From positions 12,971-19,941 of the forward strand of contig DMNR01000346.1 in NCBI GenBank assembly GCA_003452655.1: 6,971 bases of DNA, read 5' to 3'. The number at the start of each line of letters is the position of its first letter. Position 1 is the stretch's first letter. Source of the stretch: Actinomycetota bacterium (GTDB lineage: Bacteria; Actinomycetota; Actinomycetes; S36-B12; UBA10799). Positions 1 to 5,808 of the stretch are shown in pieces. The notes under the pieces were generated by a model. It was not told the origin of the DNA and did no database searches. It saw only the letters and a list, made by a program, of their open reading frames with translations. Both the position numbers and the translations under genes were made by a program.

Positions 1-351
1 CAACGCCAGGAGCATGAAGCCGATTTTTGGGTCGCTGGTGATGTGGGCTCCGATTGCGAAAACGAAACCTGCCAACGGTGGGTATTGCCACATGGGATCG
101 GCGATGGGGTAATGGCCAGACAGGATTACCTCGGACCACGACCAGTACAGATGAACATCGTCGGTCAGCAGGGTCCCGCCGGGGTACACCATGAGGCCAA
201 GTGGAATGAGGAACAGCAGCAGGCGGGAGACAACGTACGTCGTGACTGCTCCGGGCGTGCCACGCAGCGCGGCCGATCTCGAGGACGACCACCATGTTCG
301 GAGTCGAACCAAGGTCGAAGGTCTCGCTGAAGCGACTGGAGTGGCAGTCAT
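1..351 (-). CDS. GT87-like polyprenol-phosphate-mannose-dependent glycosyltransferase, N-terminal part (3' end beyond window)
   Basis: Reading the minus strand from the ATG at 351-349 gives 117 codons open to the window edge, so the C-terminal part is missing. A basic cytoplasmic N-terminus (residues 1-37) leads into a hydrophobic segment at about 40-57. Then comes an extracytoplasmic stretch with acidic residues followed by Tyr-Trp (TDDVHLYWSW, 63-72) and a WQYPPLAG motif at 88-95, then a second hydrophobic segment. An acidic pair in the first loop and a Tyr-Pro-Pro motif before the next membrane segment are typical of GT87 GT-C mannosyltransferases, which use polyprenyl-phosphate-mannose on the outer face of the membrane to build mannolipids or mannans. 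The start overlaps the upstream gene's stop as ATGA, so translation is probably coupled. A weak GGGG lies a few bases upstream. The donor and acceptor cannot be told from this fragment; a mannosyl donor is family inference. Confidence 0.8.
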   Translation of the reverse strand, partial: MTATPVASARPSTLVRLRTWWSSSRSAALRGTPGAVTTYVVSRLLLFLIPLGLMVYPGGTLLTDDVHLYWSWSEVILSGHYPIADPMWQYPPLAGFVFAIGAHITSDPKIGFMLLAL

Positions 352-1820
352 CGCTGCACCCCATTCGGCGTCATCAACACGTATTCAGCCTCTCGTCCAA
401 TCACCTGCCATCCCCGCGACTGCAGTAATGGCACTAACGCATCTTCATTCGCCAGCAGCGCGACGTTCGGATTTAGTCGCGCCACAGTGGCTTCCCACCC
501 TGGTTTACCCCGTTGCATGGCCAGATAGTCATCAATGTAAGCAGCGCCATACCTATCGGCCCGGCCATCAATACCTACTTGCACGAAGCTCTTGCTCACT
601 TCTGGTCGCGCGAACCAGAGTACGAGACCGCCCGCGTTGTAGGAGTTTAAGACTCGGTTTTCGCCCTCACTTGCTGCGATCTGCTTCACCAAGCTAACCG
701 GCTGGGTACCAACGGGGAGCGGAACGGATAGCGCCACCGCGCCTGCGGCCAGCACCAAACCAACGAGGCCGACCACGAAGGTCGCTGGTTTCACCACAGG
801 CGCGAGGCCTTCGGGTAGCGGCCTCGAGCGTGGGCCAGCAAACGCCACGGACAATCGCCAGGCAAGGACGGGTGCGAGCACTAAGACCGCTGGGCAAAGG
901 TTTCTGCTGGCGGCAGCCGCCATGATCGCCATGACGGCGACCAGCAGAATCTCACTGCGGGCAGGCCGAACTCTGCCCCGCGCCCAGGCGATGACCAGTA
1001 GTAGCAGCATCGCGCTGAGCCCATAGCTGGCGGGGAAGATGAAGTTCGTCGGATCCCACTCCTTGATGTGGGCCGTGGTTCCGGCGAAGCGGATGGGGGC
1101 CAAGAGGTTCAGTGGACCGACTGGCGTGATGCAGCCGCCAACGACGCTGGCGAACACGCCAAGCACCAGGGGTTTCAGTGCGGGATCTTTGCGGCCGTGG
1201 TCCATGAGGCGCCCGACCAGTGCCAGCCCAAGCACGATGGGCAGCAAGACCCAGAGACCGTGGCAGTTCGCCCACACCGCACTGATGATGAGCAACAGCC
1301 ACCAGCGGGGTGCCTTCGCGTCCCGGGTCGCCTGTAGCCACCAGTAGCCGACGAGCGGGAGCATGATGAACGAGACCTGTTGAGGTCGTTCCTGAGCAAA
1401 GATGAACAATGTGGCAGCGGGAAGTGGGAACACAACGACCGCAGCCCAGACGCGGGTATTGCGAAAGATGACCAGTCCGAGGGTCAAGAGGGTCAGGATT
1501 GTCGTCACCGTTCGGTAGGCGATTAACCCGCTGAAACCCGCAAGATCGTTGAGCCAGGCAAACAGGATCTCCACGATCCACTGGGTGGAAACCCACGTGT
1601 ATTGCACTGGCGCGAACGACCAGTCGCGGCCGGCGTCGTAGATCGAGATCCCGTCGAGCAATTCATTGCCGAGGCGGATATGCCAATAGAGATCAGGATC
1701 GCGCAATGGGCCGAGAATTGCCGCGACCGCCCCTGCCGAGATCGCAGTGACAACCAGTGCGCCCGCCCACAGCCACGGTCGAGACTGTCGACCGTTGGGG
1801 GTAGGTGCCGGTGAAGCCAT
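348..1820 (-). CDS. GT-C-like polytopic membrane protein with C-terminal extracytoplasmic domain
   Basis: The 490-residue protein has a hydrophobic segment at about 17-37, then RDPDLYWHIRLG at 40-51, then about ten further membrane segments up to residue 370. The soluble C-terminal tail (about 375-490) probably lies outside the membrane. Landmarks are D41/D43 with W46-H47, Q80-W81 with E84, E144-R145-P146, WANCHG at 183-188, KEW at 253-255, and IDGRADRY at 417-424. This is the pattern of a widespread but poorly characterised bacterial family that resembles GT-C glycosyltransferases: an acidic residue ahead of Trp-His in the first loop, a W..E motif, an Arg-Pro motif, and a late GG..W...DGR domain. 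A role in glycosyl transfer to envelope lipid or protein is inferred from fold and from the GT87 gene that overlaps its stop codon. The ATG start follows the response-regulator stop by 24 bases and has no strong ribosome binding site, so it probably depends on read-through from the regulator genes. Confidence 0.85.
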   Translation of the reverse strand: MASPAPTPNGRQSRPWLWAGALVVTAISAGAVAAILGPLRDPDLYWHIRLGNELLDGISIYDAGRDWSFAPVQYTWVSTQWIVEILFAWLNDLAGFSGLIAYRTVTTILTLLTLGLVIFRNTRVWAAVVVFPLPAATLFIFAQERPQQVSFIMLPLVGYWWLQATRDAKAPRWWLLLIISAVWANCHGLWVLLPIVLGLALVGRLMDHGRKDPALKPLVLGVFASVVGGCITPVGPLNLLAPIRFAGTTAHIKEWDPTNFIFPASYGLSAMLLLLVIAWARGRVRPARSEILLVAVMAIMAAAASRNLCPAVLVLAPVLAWRLSVAFAGPRSRPLPEGLAPVVKPATFVVGLVGLVLAAGAVALSVPLPVGTQPVSLVKQIAASEGENRVLNSYNAGGLVLWFARPEVSKSFVQVGIDGRADRYGAAYIDDYLAMQRGKPGWEATVARLNPNVALLANEDALVPLLQSRGWQVIGREAEYVLMTPNGVQR

Positions 1821-1832
1821 TGGGGGACGGGT

Positions 1833-1845
1833 GCCCTATGAGGGC
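1833..1845 (-). other. Small hairpin between response regulator and membrane-protein genes
   Basis: A perfect 5-base-pair inverted repeat (GCCCT, 3-base loop, AGGGC) begins at the last base of the response-regulator stop codon and fills half of the 24-base gap to the next ATG. There is no T-run, so it does not look like a terminator. It could influence re-initiation or mRNA processing between the regulator and membrane-protein cistrons, or be chance. Confidence 0.25.
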
Positions 1846-2486
1846 TAGTACTGGTCCTCGGATTGCTTGAGCAACCCGAGTTTGAGGGCGGACATCAGCG
1901 CCTGGGCACGATTTCCCGCACCGAGCTTTTCGTAGAGCTTGGAAATATGGGTCTTGGTTGTGGATTCGCTGATGTACAGCTTGCGAGAAATCTGGGCGAC
2001 GCCAAGCCCGTCGGCCAGCAGCTGCAGTACCTCGCGTTCACGCGGACTCAGTTGCGGTCCGGAGGGGGACATCCGTCGCTTCATTGCTTCGGCAAGGTCG
2101 TTGGCGGTGAATGACCGAGGTGAGGAGGCCGCGTGGCGAGCTGCTGCGACGACATCCTCGGCTGGGGCGTTCTTCGGCACGAATGCCGAAGCCCCCGCCT
2201 CAAGTGCTTCGAAGAGTTGTTCGTCACCTGCGTACATCGTGAGGATGACGATGCCGAGGTCGGGGAATTGGGATCGCGCCTTGCCTGCCGCCTCGATTCC
2301 CGAGCCGTCCGGCAGGCGAACGTCGAAAACGACGACCTGCGGGGACAGCAGTCCGAGCAGCTTCGAGGCCTCTGCCGTGGTGCCTGCCTCGCCGACTACT
2401 TCGAAGTCGCCCTCCCGCTCGAATGCCCGGCGTAGACCCTGGCGGATCAGCTCGTGATCATCCACGATCAGAATCGTGATCGCCAC
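1845..2486 (-). CDS. NarL/FixJ-family (LuxR-type) response regulator
   Basis: The 213-residue protein has a complete receiver domain (about 3-118) with the acidic pair D9-D10, phospho-acceptor D55 in the FDVRLPDG motif, T83 and K105. A linker follows, then a LuxR-type helix-turn-helix (about 146-207) beginning LSPREREVLQLL, with the recognition helix around SESTTKTHISKLYEKLG (173-189). All catalytic residues are present, so it should be a phosphorylation-switched DNA-binding transcription factor. The start is a GTG at 2486, placed by the AGGAG seven bases upstream and by the receiver domain beginning at once. The gene overlaps the 3' end of the kinase gene by 19 bases, which marks the kinase as its partner. 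The two downstream membrane-protein genes are likely in the same transcript and may be among its targets. The target regulon is unknown. Confidence 0.96.
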   Translation of the reverse strand: MAITILIVDDHELIRQGLRRAFEREGDFEVVGEAGTTAEASKLLGLLSPQVVVFDVRLPDGSGIEAAGKARSQFPDLGIVILTMYAGDEQLFEALEAGASAFVPKNAPAEDVVAAARHAASSPRSFTANDLAEAMKRRMSPSGPQLSPREREVLQLLADGLGVAQISRKLYISESTTKTHISKLYEKLGAGNRAQALMSALKLGLLKQSEDQY

Positions 2487-3649
2487 GGTCCTGCTCCTTC
2501 CTCCGACGGATTCGAATCTGCTGGTTGCACAGAGTCGACCTGACCAGACCCGAGGGCGATTTCGATGACCGTTCCACCGCCGCGCCGCTCGCGCACGCTC
2601 AGATCCACCCCGAGGCGACCTGCTCGTTCTCGCATAATGTCCAAGCCGTAGCTGTCGATGCGCGGCGAACCAAGTCCGCGACCGTCGTCGGCAACTCGCA
2701 TGTACGCGTTTGGCGGGCTCACCCTGCAGGTAACCCAGAGATTTCTTGCGCGAGAGTGCCTTCTGGCATTGGTGATTGCCTCCTGCGCGATTCGCAGTAG
2801 CTCGGTCTCAGTTTCGACGCTGAGGCGATCGGTCGACTCATCGAGAACCAAGTGAACGGTCAGACCCGAGGATGCGCCAACCTGGCGGACGTAGCTAGAA
2901 AGCGCGGCGCCGAGCCCAGTATGGGGTTGGACGTCGCTGCGCAGGTCGAAGATCGACAGACGCAGCTCGCTCACGATTCGAGTCAGCTCGCCGCGCAGCG
3001 CCCAGATGCGTTGGCGTTGTTCTTCGTCCTGTTCTTCGGCGACGAGTTCATCCACGACGTACCCCAAGGACGCGATCTCCTGGGCAATGCCGTCGTGGAT
3101 TTCGCGAGCCAACCGGCGACGCTCTTCCATCGTTGCCAACGCTCGGACCTCGCTGAAGAGTCGACCCGAATCGAGGTGGACGGCGGCCTCATCAATCGTC
3201 GATTGAGCGATGTCAAGTTCGGCCGAGTTCCAGGCGCCAACATTTCGTTCCATTGCAACGATGCCGATGAGCTGATCGCCAAGTCGAAGGGGGAAGATGG
3301 CGCGCGAGCCGGTGTCAGAGTCGCTAAACGAACCGTCAGCAGTGGCTAGCGTCCTCGTCGTCACCACCTGCTGAACGAGGGGATGGTTCTTACGTAGATC
3401 CCACCGCACTCGCGCGGAGCCCATCACGGTAAGCGGCGCTGGGCTGTCGGAGTCGCCGTAGGTGTAGACGACGGCTCGGTCGAAGCCGGCCCGCCCGCGA
3501 ACGTCGCTGAGCATCCGAGCACCGAGGCTGATCTCGTCAAGTCCGGTTGGCAGCGCCCGTGCCACTTCGCGAAGTTCGCGGAGCAGGATGTGTGCCGAAA
3601 CAGCAGAGTTCGGCACCTGCGCGTCTGGATCCGGCGGGGGAGGCACCAC
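2468..3649 (-). CDS. Soluble GAF-domain sensor histidine kinase (HisKA_3/NarL-partner type)
   Basis: In the 393-residue protein, residues about 20-160 form a GAF-like sensor domain. A HisKA_3 dimerisation domain follows with REIHDGIAQEIASLG at 182-196 (phospho-acceptor H185), then a HATPase_c domain with N box QEAITNARRHS (289-299, N294), G1 DDGRGL (321-326) and G2 YGLDIMRERAGRLG (334-347). It should autophosphorylate on H185 and pass phosphate to the overlapping response regulator. There is no signal peptide or membrane segment, so the stimulus is probably cytoplasmic or comes through a partner. The GAF has no Cys and no obvious haem signature, so its ligand cannot be named. The start is GTG at 3649, followed directly by a second GTG; an in-frame TGA at 3653-3655 rules out anything longer. 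No clear ribosome binding site precedes it. The last 24 residues are polar and low-complexity. Confidence 0.95.
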   Translation of the reverse strand: MVPPPPDPDAQVPNSAVSAHILLRELREVARALPTGLDEISLGARMLSDVRGRAGFDRAVVYTYGDSDSPAPLTVMGSARVRWDLRKNHPLVQQVVTTRTLATADGSFSDSDTGSRAIFPLRLGDQLIGIVAMERNVGAWNSAELDIAQSTIDEAAVHLDSGRLFSEVRALATMEERRRLAREIHDGIAQEIASLGYVVDELVAEEQDEEQRQRIWALRGELTRIVSELRLSIFDLRSDVQPHTGLGAALSSYVRQVGASSGLTVHLVLDESTDRLSVETETELLRIAQEAITNARRHSRARNLWVTCRVSPPNAYMRVADDGRGLGSPRIDSYGLDIMRERAGRLGVDLSVRERRGGGTVIEIALGSGQVDSVQPADSNPSEEGAGPWRSRF

Positions 3650-3921
3650 GGTTCAACCGTGCCAGCAATGAGCGCGGTTAGCCAGTCGGTTGAGGAATCG
3701 ATGGGTCATTCGGCCGATGATGGCCAGGCCGCACCGACCCGCTTCCCCCGTAACCTGCGGGCCGGTGCTTCGCTCGGCCTTGCCACGAGGTTAGGTGACG
3801 TTGCGCCACCGCCACACCCCTTAACGGGCACGTCCTAGGTCGGCCGAACGGATGAGTGATCATCAGATTCGTCGCTTAACGTCACATCGTCACGGCCCAG
3901 AGCCTCGGTTAGGCTTCCGTT
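3650..3921. promoter_or_regulatory. Divergent intergenic region between kinase operon and SRPBCC operon
   Basis: These 272 bases separate the kinase GTG on the minus strand from the SRPBCC GTG on the plus strand and must hold both promoters. Open frames crossing it (3590-3838 plus, 3678-3863 minus) have no recognisable protein character. Its right half holds related short elements: CTTAACG at 3820-3826 and again at 3875-3881, AACGTCAC at 3878-3885 with its inverted copy GTGACGTT at 3795-3802, and GTCAC twice in tandem at 3881 and 3889. For the minus strand, the TAACCT hexamer (reverse complement of 3788-3793) is a possible -10 but has no good -35. Also visible is GATGA-GTGA-TCATC at 3851-3864. 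Confidence 0.6.
3887..3915 (+). promoter_or_regulatory. Candidate promoter giving a leaderless mRNA for the SRPBCC gene
   Basis: TCGTCA at 3887-3892 matches four of six bases of the TTGACA -35 element. After exactly 17 bases, TAGGCT at 3910-3915 fits the actinobacterial -10 pattern TAnnnT. The GTG start codon is at 3922, six bases further on, about where transcription would begin. The absence of a ribosome binding site ahead of this GTG, and an in-frame TAG at 3910-3912 that blocks a longer start, agree with a leaderless transcript. Seen by eye only. Confidence 0.5.
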
Positions 3922-4374
3922 GTGGCAGGTATTGATTTGATCGACGAAACCTTCATCGCTGCGAACGTGCGGGACGTTGCAGCGATTGTCGCTGACGATC
4001 AACGCTGGCCCAGATGGTTTCCAGGGCTACGACTGACGGTGTTCATGGATCGCGGGATCAAGGGAATCCGCTGGTCGGTGGCCGGGCAACAGGTCGGATC
4101 ATGCGAGATCTGGCTCGAGCAGTTTGGTGATGGAGTGATCGTTCACTACTACCTTCGCGTGGAGCCCACACTGCCGGGAAGTGCCAGTGAACCGGCCCCG
4201 TTTCCAGATGATCCTGCGGGTTGGCGGGCAGCGGCCAAAGCGCGCGCGCAAGCCGCGAAGCGGTGGAAGCGGCTCGTCTGGGACCTCAAGGACGAGCTTG
4301 AGACAGGTCGCTTACCGGGAGCGGCTGCCCGCGAATTCCAGGGCAACGTCAGGGTTCGAGAAGGCGGAGCTTGA
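3922..4374 (+). CDS. SRPBCC/START-like (polyketide cyclase/dehydrase-type) protein 1
   Basis: The 150-residue protein has the layout of the SRPBCC (Bet v1/START-like) superfamily, which binds hydrophobic ligands in a deep pocket. A first strand (about 3-12) is followed by a short helix with the DVAAIVADDQRWPRWFPGL pattern (18-36), antiparallel strands (about 37-83), and a long basic C-terminal helix (about 101-127, rich in Ala, Lys, Arg and Trp). A tail of about 22 residues lies beyond the fold. No catalytic residues can be assigned, so an enzyme role is not supported over lipid binding or transfer. The GTG at 3922 is the first possible start, because TAG lies four codons upstream. The gene is 3 bases ahead of the phosphoesterase gene and is probably co-transcribed with it. 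No signal peptide or membrane segment is seen. Confidence 0.82.
   Translation: MAGIDLIDETFIAANVRDVAAIVADDQRWPRWFPGLRLTVFMDRGIKGIRWSVAGQQVGSCEIWLEQFGDGVIVHYYLRVEPTLPGSASEPAPFPDDPAGWRAAAKARAQAAKRWKRLVWDLKDELETGRLPGAAAREFQGNVRVREGGA
4366..4369 (+). promoter_or_regulatory. Ribosome binding site of the metallophosphoesterase gene
   Basis: GGAG ends eight bases before the ATG at 4378 and lies inside the last codons of the upstream SRPBCC gene. This supports the ATG start and coupling of the two genes. Confidence 0.6.
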
Positions 4375-4377
4375 GGC

Positions 4378-5160
4378 ATGAGGGCACACTTCGTTAGCGA
4401 TGTGCATGGGGCGGCCGAAGACCTCGCTTCGGCGGCCGAAGGCGCCGATATCTTCATTTGTCTCGGTGATCTCTTGCTCTACCTGGACTACGAGGATCCG
4501 CGGCAGGGCGCGTTCGCCGAAGTATTCGGCCCGGAGATCACAGCCGAGTACGTGTCACTTCGAGTTGCCAAAAAGTTCGATGAGGCGCGCGCATTAACCG
4601 CTGCGGCGTGGGATCGGATCAGTGGCGGGCAAGATCCCGCTGCTCGGACGACCCGATTCCTGCCCATCATTGAGCGACAGTACGACGAGATTTTCTCTGC
4701 ACTGCCGTCCTCGACCTTGTTGACGTTCGGCAATGTCGACATCCCCGCACTGGCGGCTAAGCACATCAGGTCAGGGCAGCGAGTCCTTGATGGCGAGGTG
4801 GTCGAGATTGACGGCCTGCGCTTCGGATTTGTTGGCAATGGTTTGCCGTCGCCGTATCGGACTCCCAATGAGATTGCGGTCGCGGAGTTTGACGAGCGAG
4901 TTCGGCGCCTGAGCGACGTCGACGTGTTGTGTTCCCACATTCCACCGGCGATCCCGGAGTTGACGTTCGACGTCGTTGCCCGGCGATTCGAAGTCGGCAG
5001 TGACTCGCTTCTTGAATTGATCGAGAGGACGCAACCGCGGTTCGCACTTTTCGGCCACGTGCATCAGCCGCTGAGTTCGCGGATGCGGATTGGGCGCACG
5101 GAGTGTCTCAACGTGGGTCACTTCCGAGCAACTCGCTCGCCATTCGTGCTCAACCTCTAG
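4378..5160 (+). CDS. Calcineurin-like metallophosphoesterase (YfcE-like metal-site motifs)
   Basis: The 260-residue protein carries the metallophosphoesterase motifs in order: SDVHG (7-11, D8 and H10), GDLL (30-33, D31), GNVD (118-121, N119), CSHIPP (185-190, H187) and FGHVH (225-229, H227 and H229). All two-metal ligands are therefore present. The third motif is GNVD rather than GNHD, so the usual catalytic His is Val. YfcE/MJ0936-type phosphodiesterases also lack it (GNCD), which favours a phosphodiester or small phospho-substrate over protein phosphatase activity. Between the second and third motifs lies an unusually long, mostly helical stretch (about 38-112) that could form a lid or partner surface. 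There is no signal peptide, so it should be cytoplasmic. The ATG at 4378 is supported by the GGAG site and by SDVHG following at once. The substrate is unknown. Confidence 0.9.
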   Translation: MRAHFVSDVHGAAEDLASAAEGADIFICLGDLLLYLDYEDPRQGAFAEVFGPEITAEYVSLRVAKKFDEARALTAAAWDRISGGQDPAARTTRFLPIIERQYDEIFSALPSSTLLTFGNVDIPALAAKHIRSGQRVLDGEVVEIDGLRFGFVGNGLPSPYRTPNEIAVAEFDERVRRLSDVDVLCSHIPPAIPELTFDVVARRFEVGSDSLLELIERTQPRFALFGHVHQPLSSRMRIGRTECLNVGHFRATRSPFVLNL

Positions 5161-5163
5161 CTT

Positions 5164-5184
5164 TCGCGGGAGCCTCCCAAGCGA
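5164..5184 (+). terminator. Possible weak stem-loop after the metallophosphoesterase gene
   Basis: Four bases after the stop codon, TCGC-GGGA pairs with TCCC and GCGA around a 3-base loop, with a two-base AA bulge on the right side. No T-run follows, so it is at best a weak or Rho-independent-like terminator. It may only protect the 3' end of the upstream message, or be chance. Confidence 0.25.
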
Positions 5185-5258
5185 GATCAACGGCAGATCC
5201 ATAAGGGGGAGACACTTGGCGTCTATTCCTGTTGCTGTGGCACGATCACTGCTAGCTG

Positions 5259-5278
5259 CGCGGTCTTCTCGAACCGCG
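5259..5278. promoter_or_regulatory. Inverted repeat upstream of the second SRPBCC gene
   Basis: CGCGGT (5259-5264) and ACCGCG (5273-5278) form a perfect 6-base inverted repeat around an 8-base spacer, 34 bases before the GTG at 5313. It could be an operator or a leader hairpin. No convincing -35/-10 pair was found in the 152-base gap, so whether a separate promoter lies here is open. Confidence 0.25.
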
Positions 5279-5300
5279 ATCCTCGAACACCTCAATTAGC

Positions 5301-5305
5301 GGGAG
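5301..5305 (+). promoter_or_regulatory. Ribosome binding site of the second SRPBCC gene
   Basis: GGGAG ends seven bases before the GTG at 5313 and decides that start. This contrasts with the first SRPBCC gene, which lacks such a site. Confidence 0.6.
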
Positions 5306-5312
5306 AGCGAAA

Positions 5313-5750
5313 GTGGCCGACAGAACAAACGGTGAGATCACTATCGAAGCGGACCAGGCGAAGATCATGGGCGTGATCGCTGATCTGCCGGTCTACCCCG
5401 ACTGGAGTGACGGAGTCGAATCAGTTGAGGTTCTGGATACAACCGCAGATGGCCGCCCAGATCGCGCTCGGTTCAAGTTCTCATCAGGTCCGATCAAAGA
5501 CACGTACATCCTCAAGTACACCTGGCACGGAGACGATTCCGTGGACTGGACTTTGGAGGAAGGTAGCGTGATCAAACAGCAGGACGGGACGTACACGCTG
5601 ATCCCCAATGAAGACGGGACGGTCACGGTGACCTACGACCTCATGGTCGAACTCAGTATCCCGATGATCGGAATGATCCGTAAGAAGGCCGAGAAGATGA
5701 TCGTCAAGACCGCGCTGCAGGGGTTGAAGGATCGCGTCGACAGCCTGTAA
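5313..5750 (+). CDS. SRPBCC/START-like protein 2 (TB16.3/Rv2185c-type)
   Basis: The 145-residue protein fits the SRPBCC fold: strand 1 with GEITIEAD (7-14), a helix pair with KIMGVIADLPVYPDWSDGVESVEVL (17-41), a run of antiparallel strands (about 50-117), and a C-terminal helix (about 121-145, IGMIRKKAEKMIVKTALQGL and on). The pattern of an N-terminal helix with Asp-Leu-Pro-Tyr-Pro-Asp-Trp leading into V..VEVL is typical of the actinobacterial cyclase/dehydrase group. That group includes the mycobacterial protein TB16.3 (144 residues, recalled from memory), which lies beside an ArsA-like gene just as this one does. It probably binds a hydrophobic ligand in the cytoplasm; ligand and enzymatic role are unknown. 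It is likely co-transcribed with the ATPase gene 48 bases downstream. It is not a close duplicate of the first SRPBCC protein: its helix is acidic-lysine rich rather than Arg/Trp rich. Confidence 0.87.
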   Translation: MADRTNGEITIEADQAKIMGVIADLPVYPDWSDGVESVEVLDTTADGRPDRARFKFSSGPIKDTYILKYTWHGDDSVDWTLEEGSVIKQQDGTYTLIPNEDGTVTVTYDLMVELSIPMIGMIRKKAEKMIVKTALQGLKDRVDSL

Positions 5751-5778
5751 GCAGCAATTAGACAGGTTGTTTCGACTT

Positions 5779-5808
5779 ATGAGTGGGGTTCGTTTTACAT
5801 GCGGGTAA
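5779..5808 (+). other. Possible 9-residue leader ORF ahead of the ATPase gene
   Basis: ATG at 5779 opens nine codons that end at TAA 5806-5808, and this TAA overlaps the ATPase's fourth-residue ATG (5808-5810) as TAATG. It has no clear ribosome binding site. It may be chance, or it could feed ribosomes to an ATPase start at either ATG. Confidence 0.15.

Noticed and set aside
191..697. 168-codon open frame on the plus strand at the junction of the two membrane-protein genes
   Set aside because: The opposite strand carries the GT87 N-terminus and the C-terminal domain of the GT-C-like protein, both with clear motifs; this frame has none.
1939..2457. 172-codon open frame on the plus strand antisense to the response regulator
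   Set aside because: Ser/Arg/Ala-rich low-complexity translation with no family resemblance; the response regulator explains this region fully.
3678..3863. 61-codon minus-strand frame in the intergenic region
   Set aside because: No ribosome binding site, no recognisable protein pattern, and it occupies the expected promoter region of the kinase operon.
4771..5295. 174-codon open frame on the minus strand across the metallophosphoesterase gene
   Set aside because: It is antisense to a gene with full metallophosphoesterase motifs and shows no domain pattern; high-GC shadow frame.
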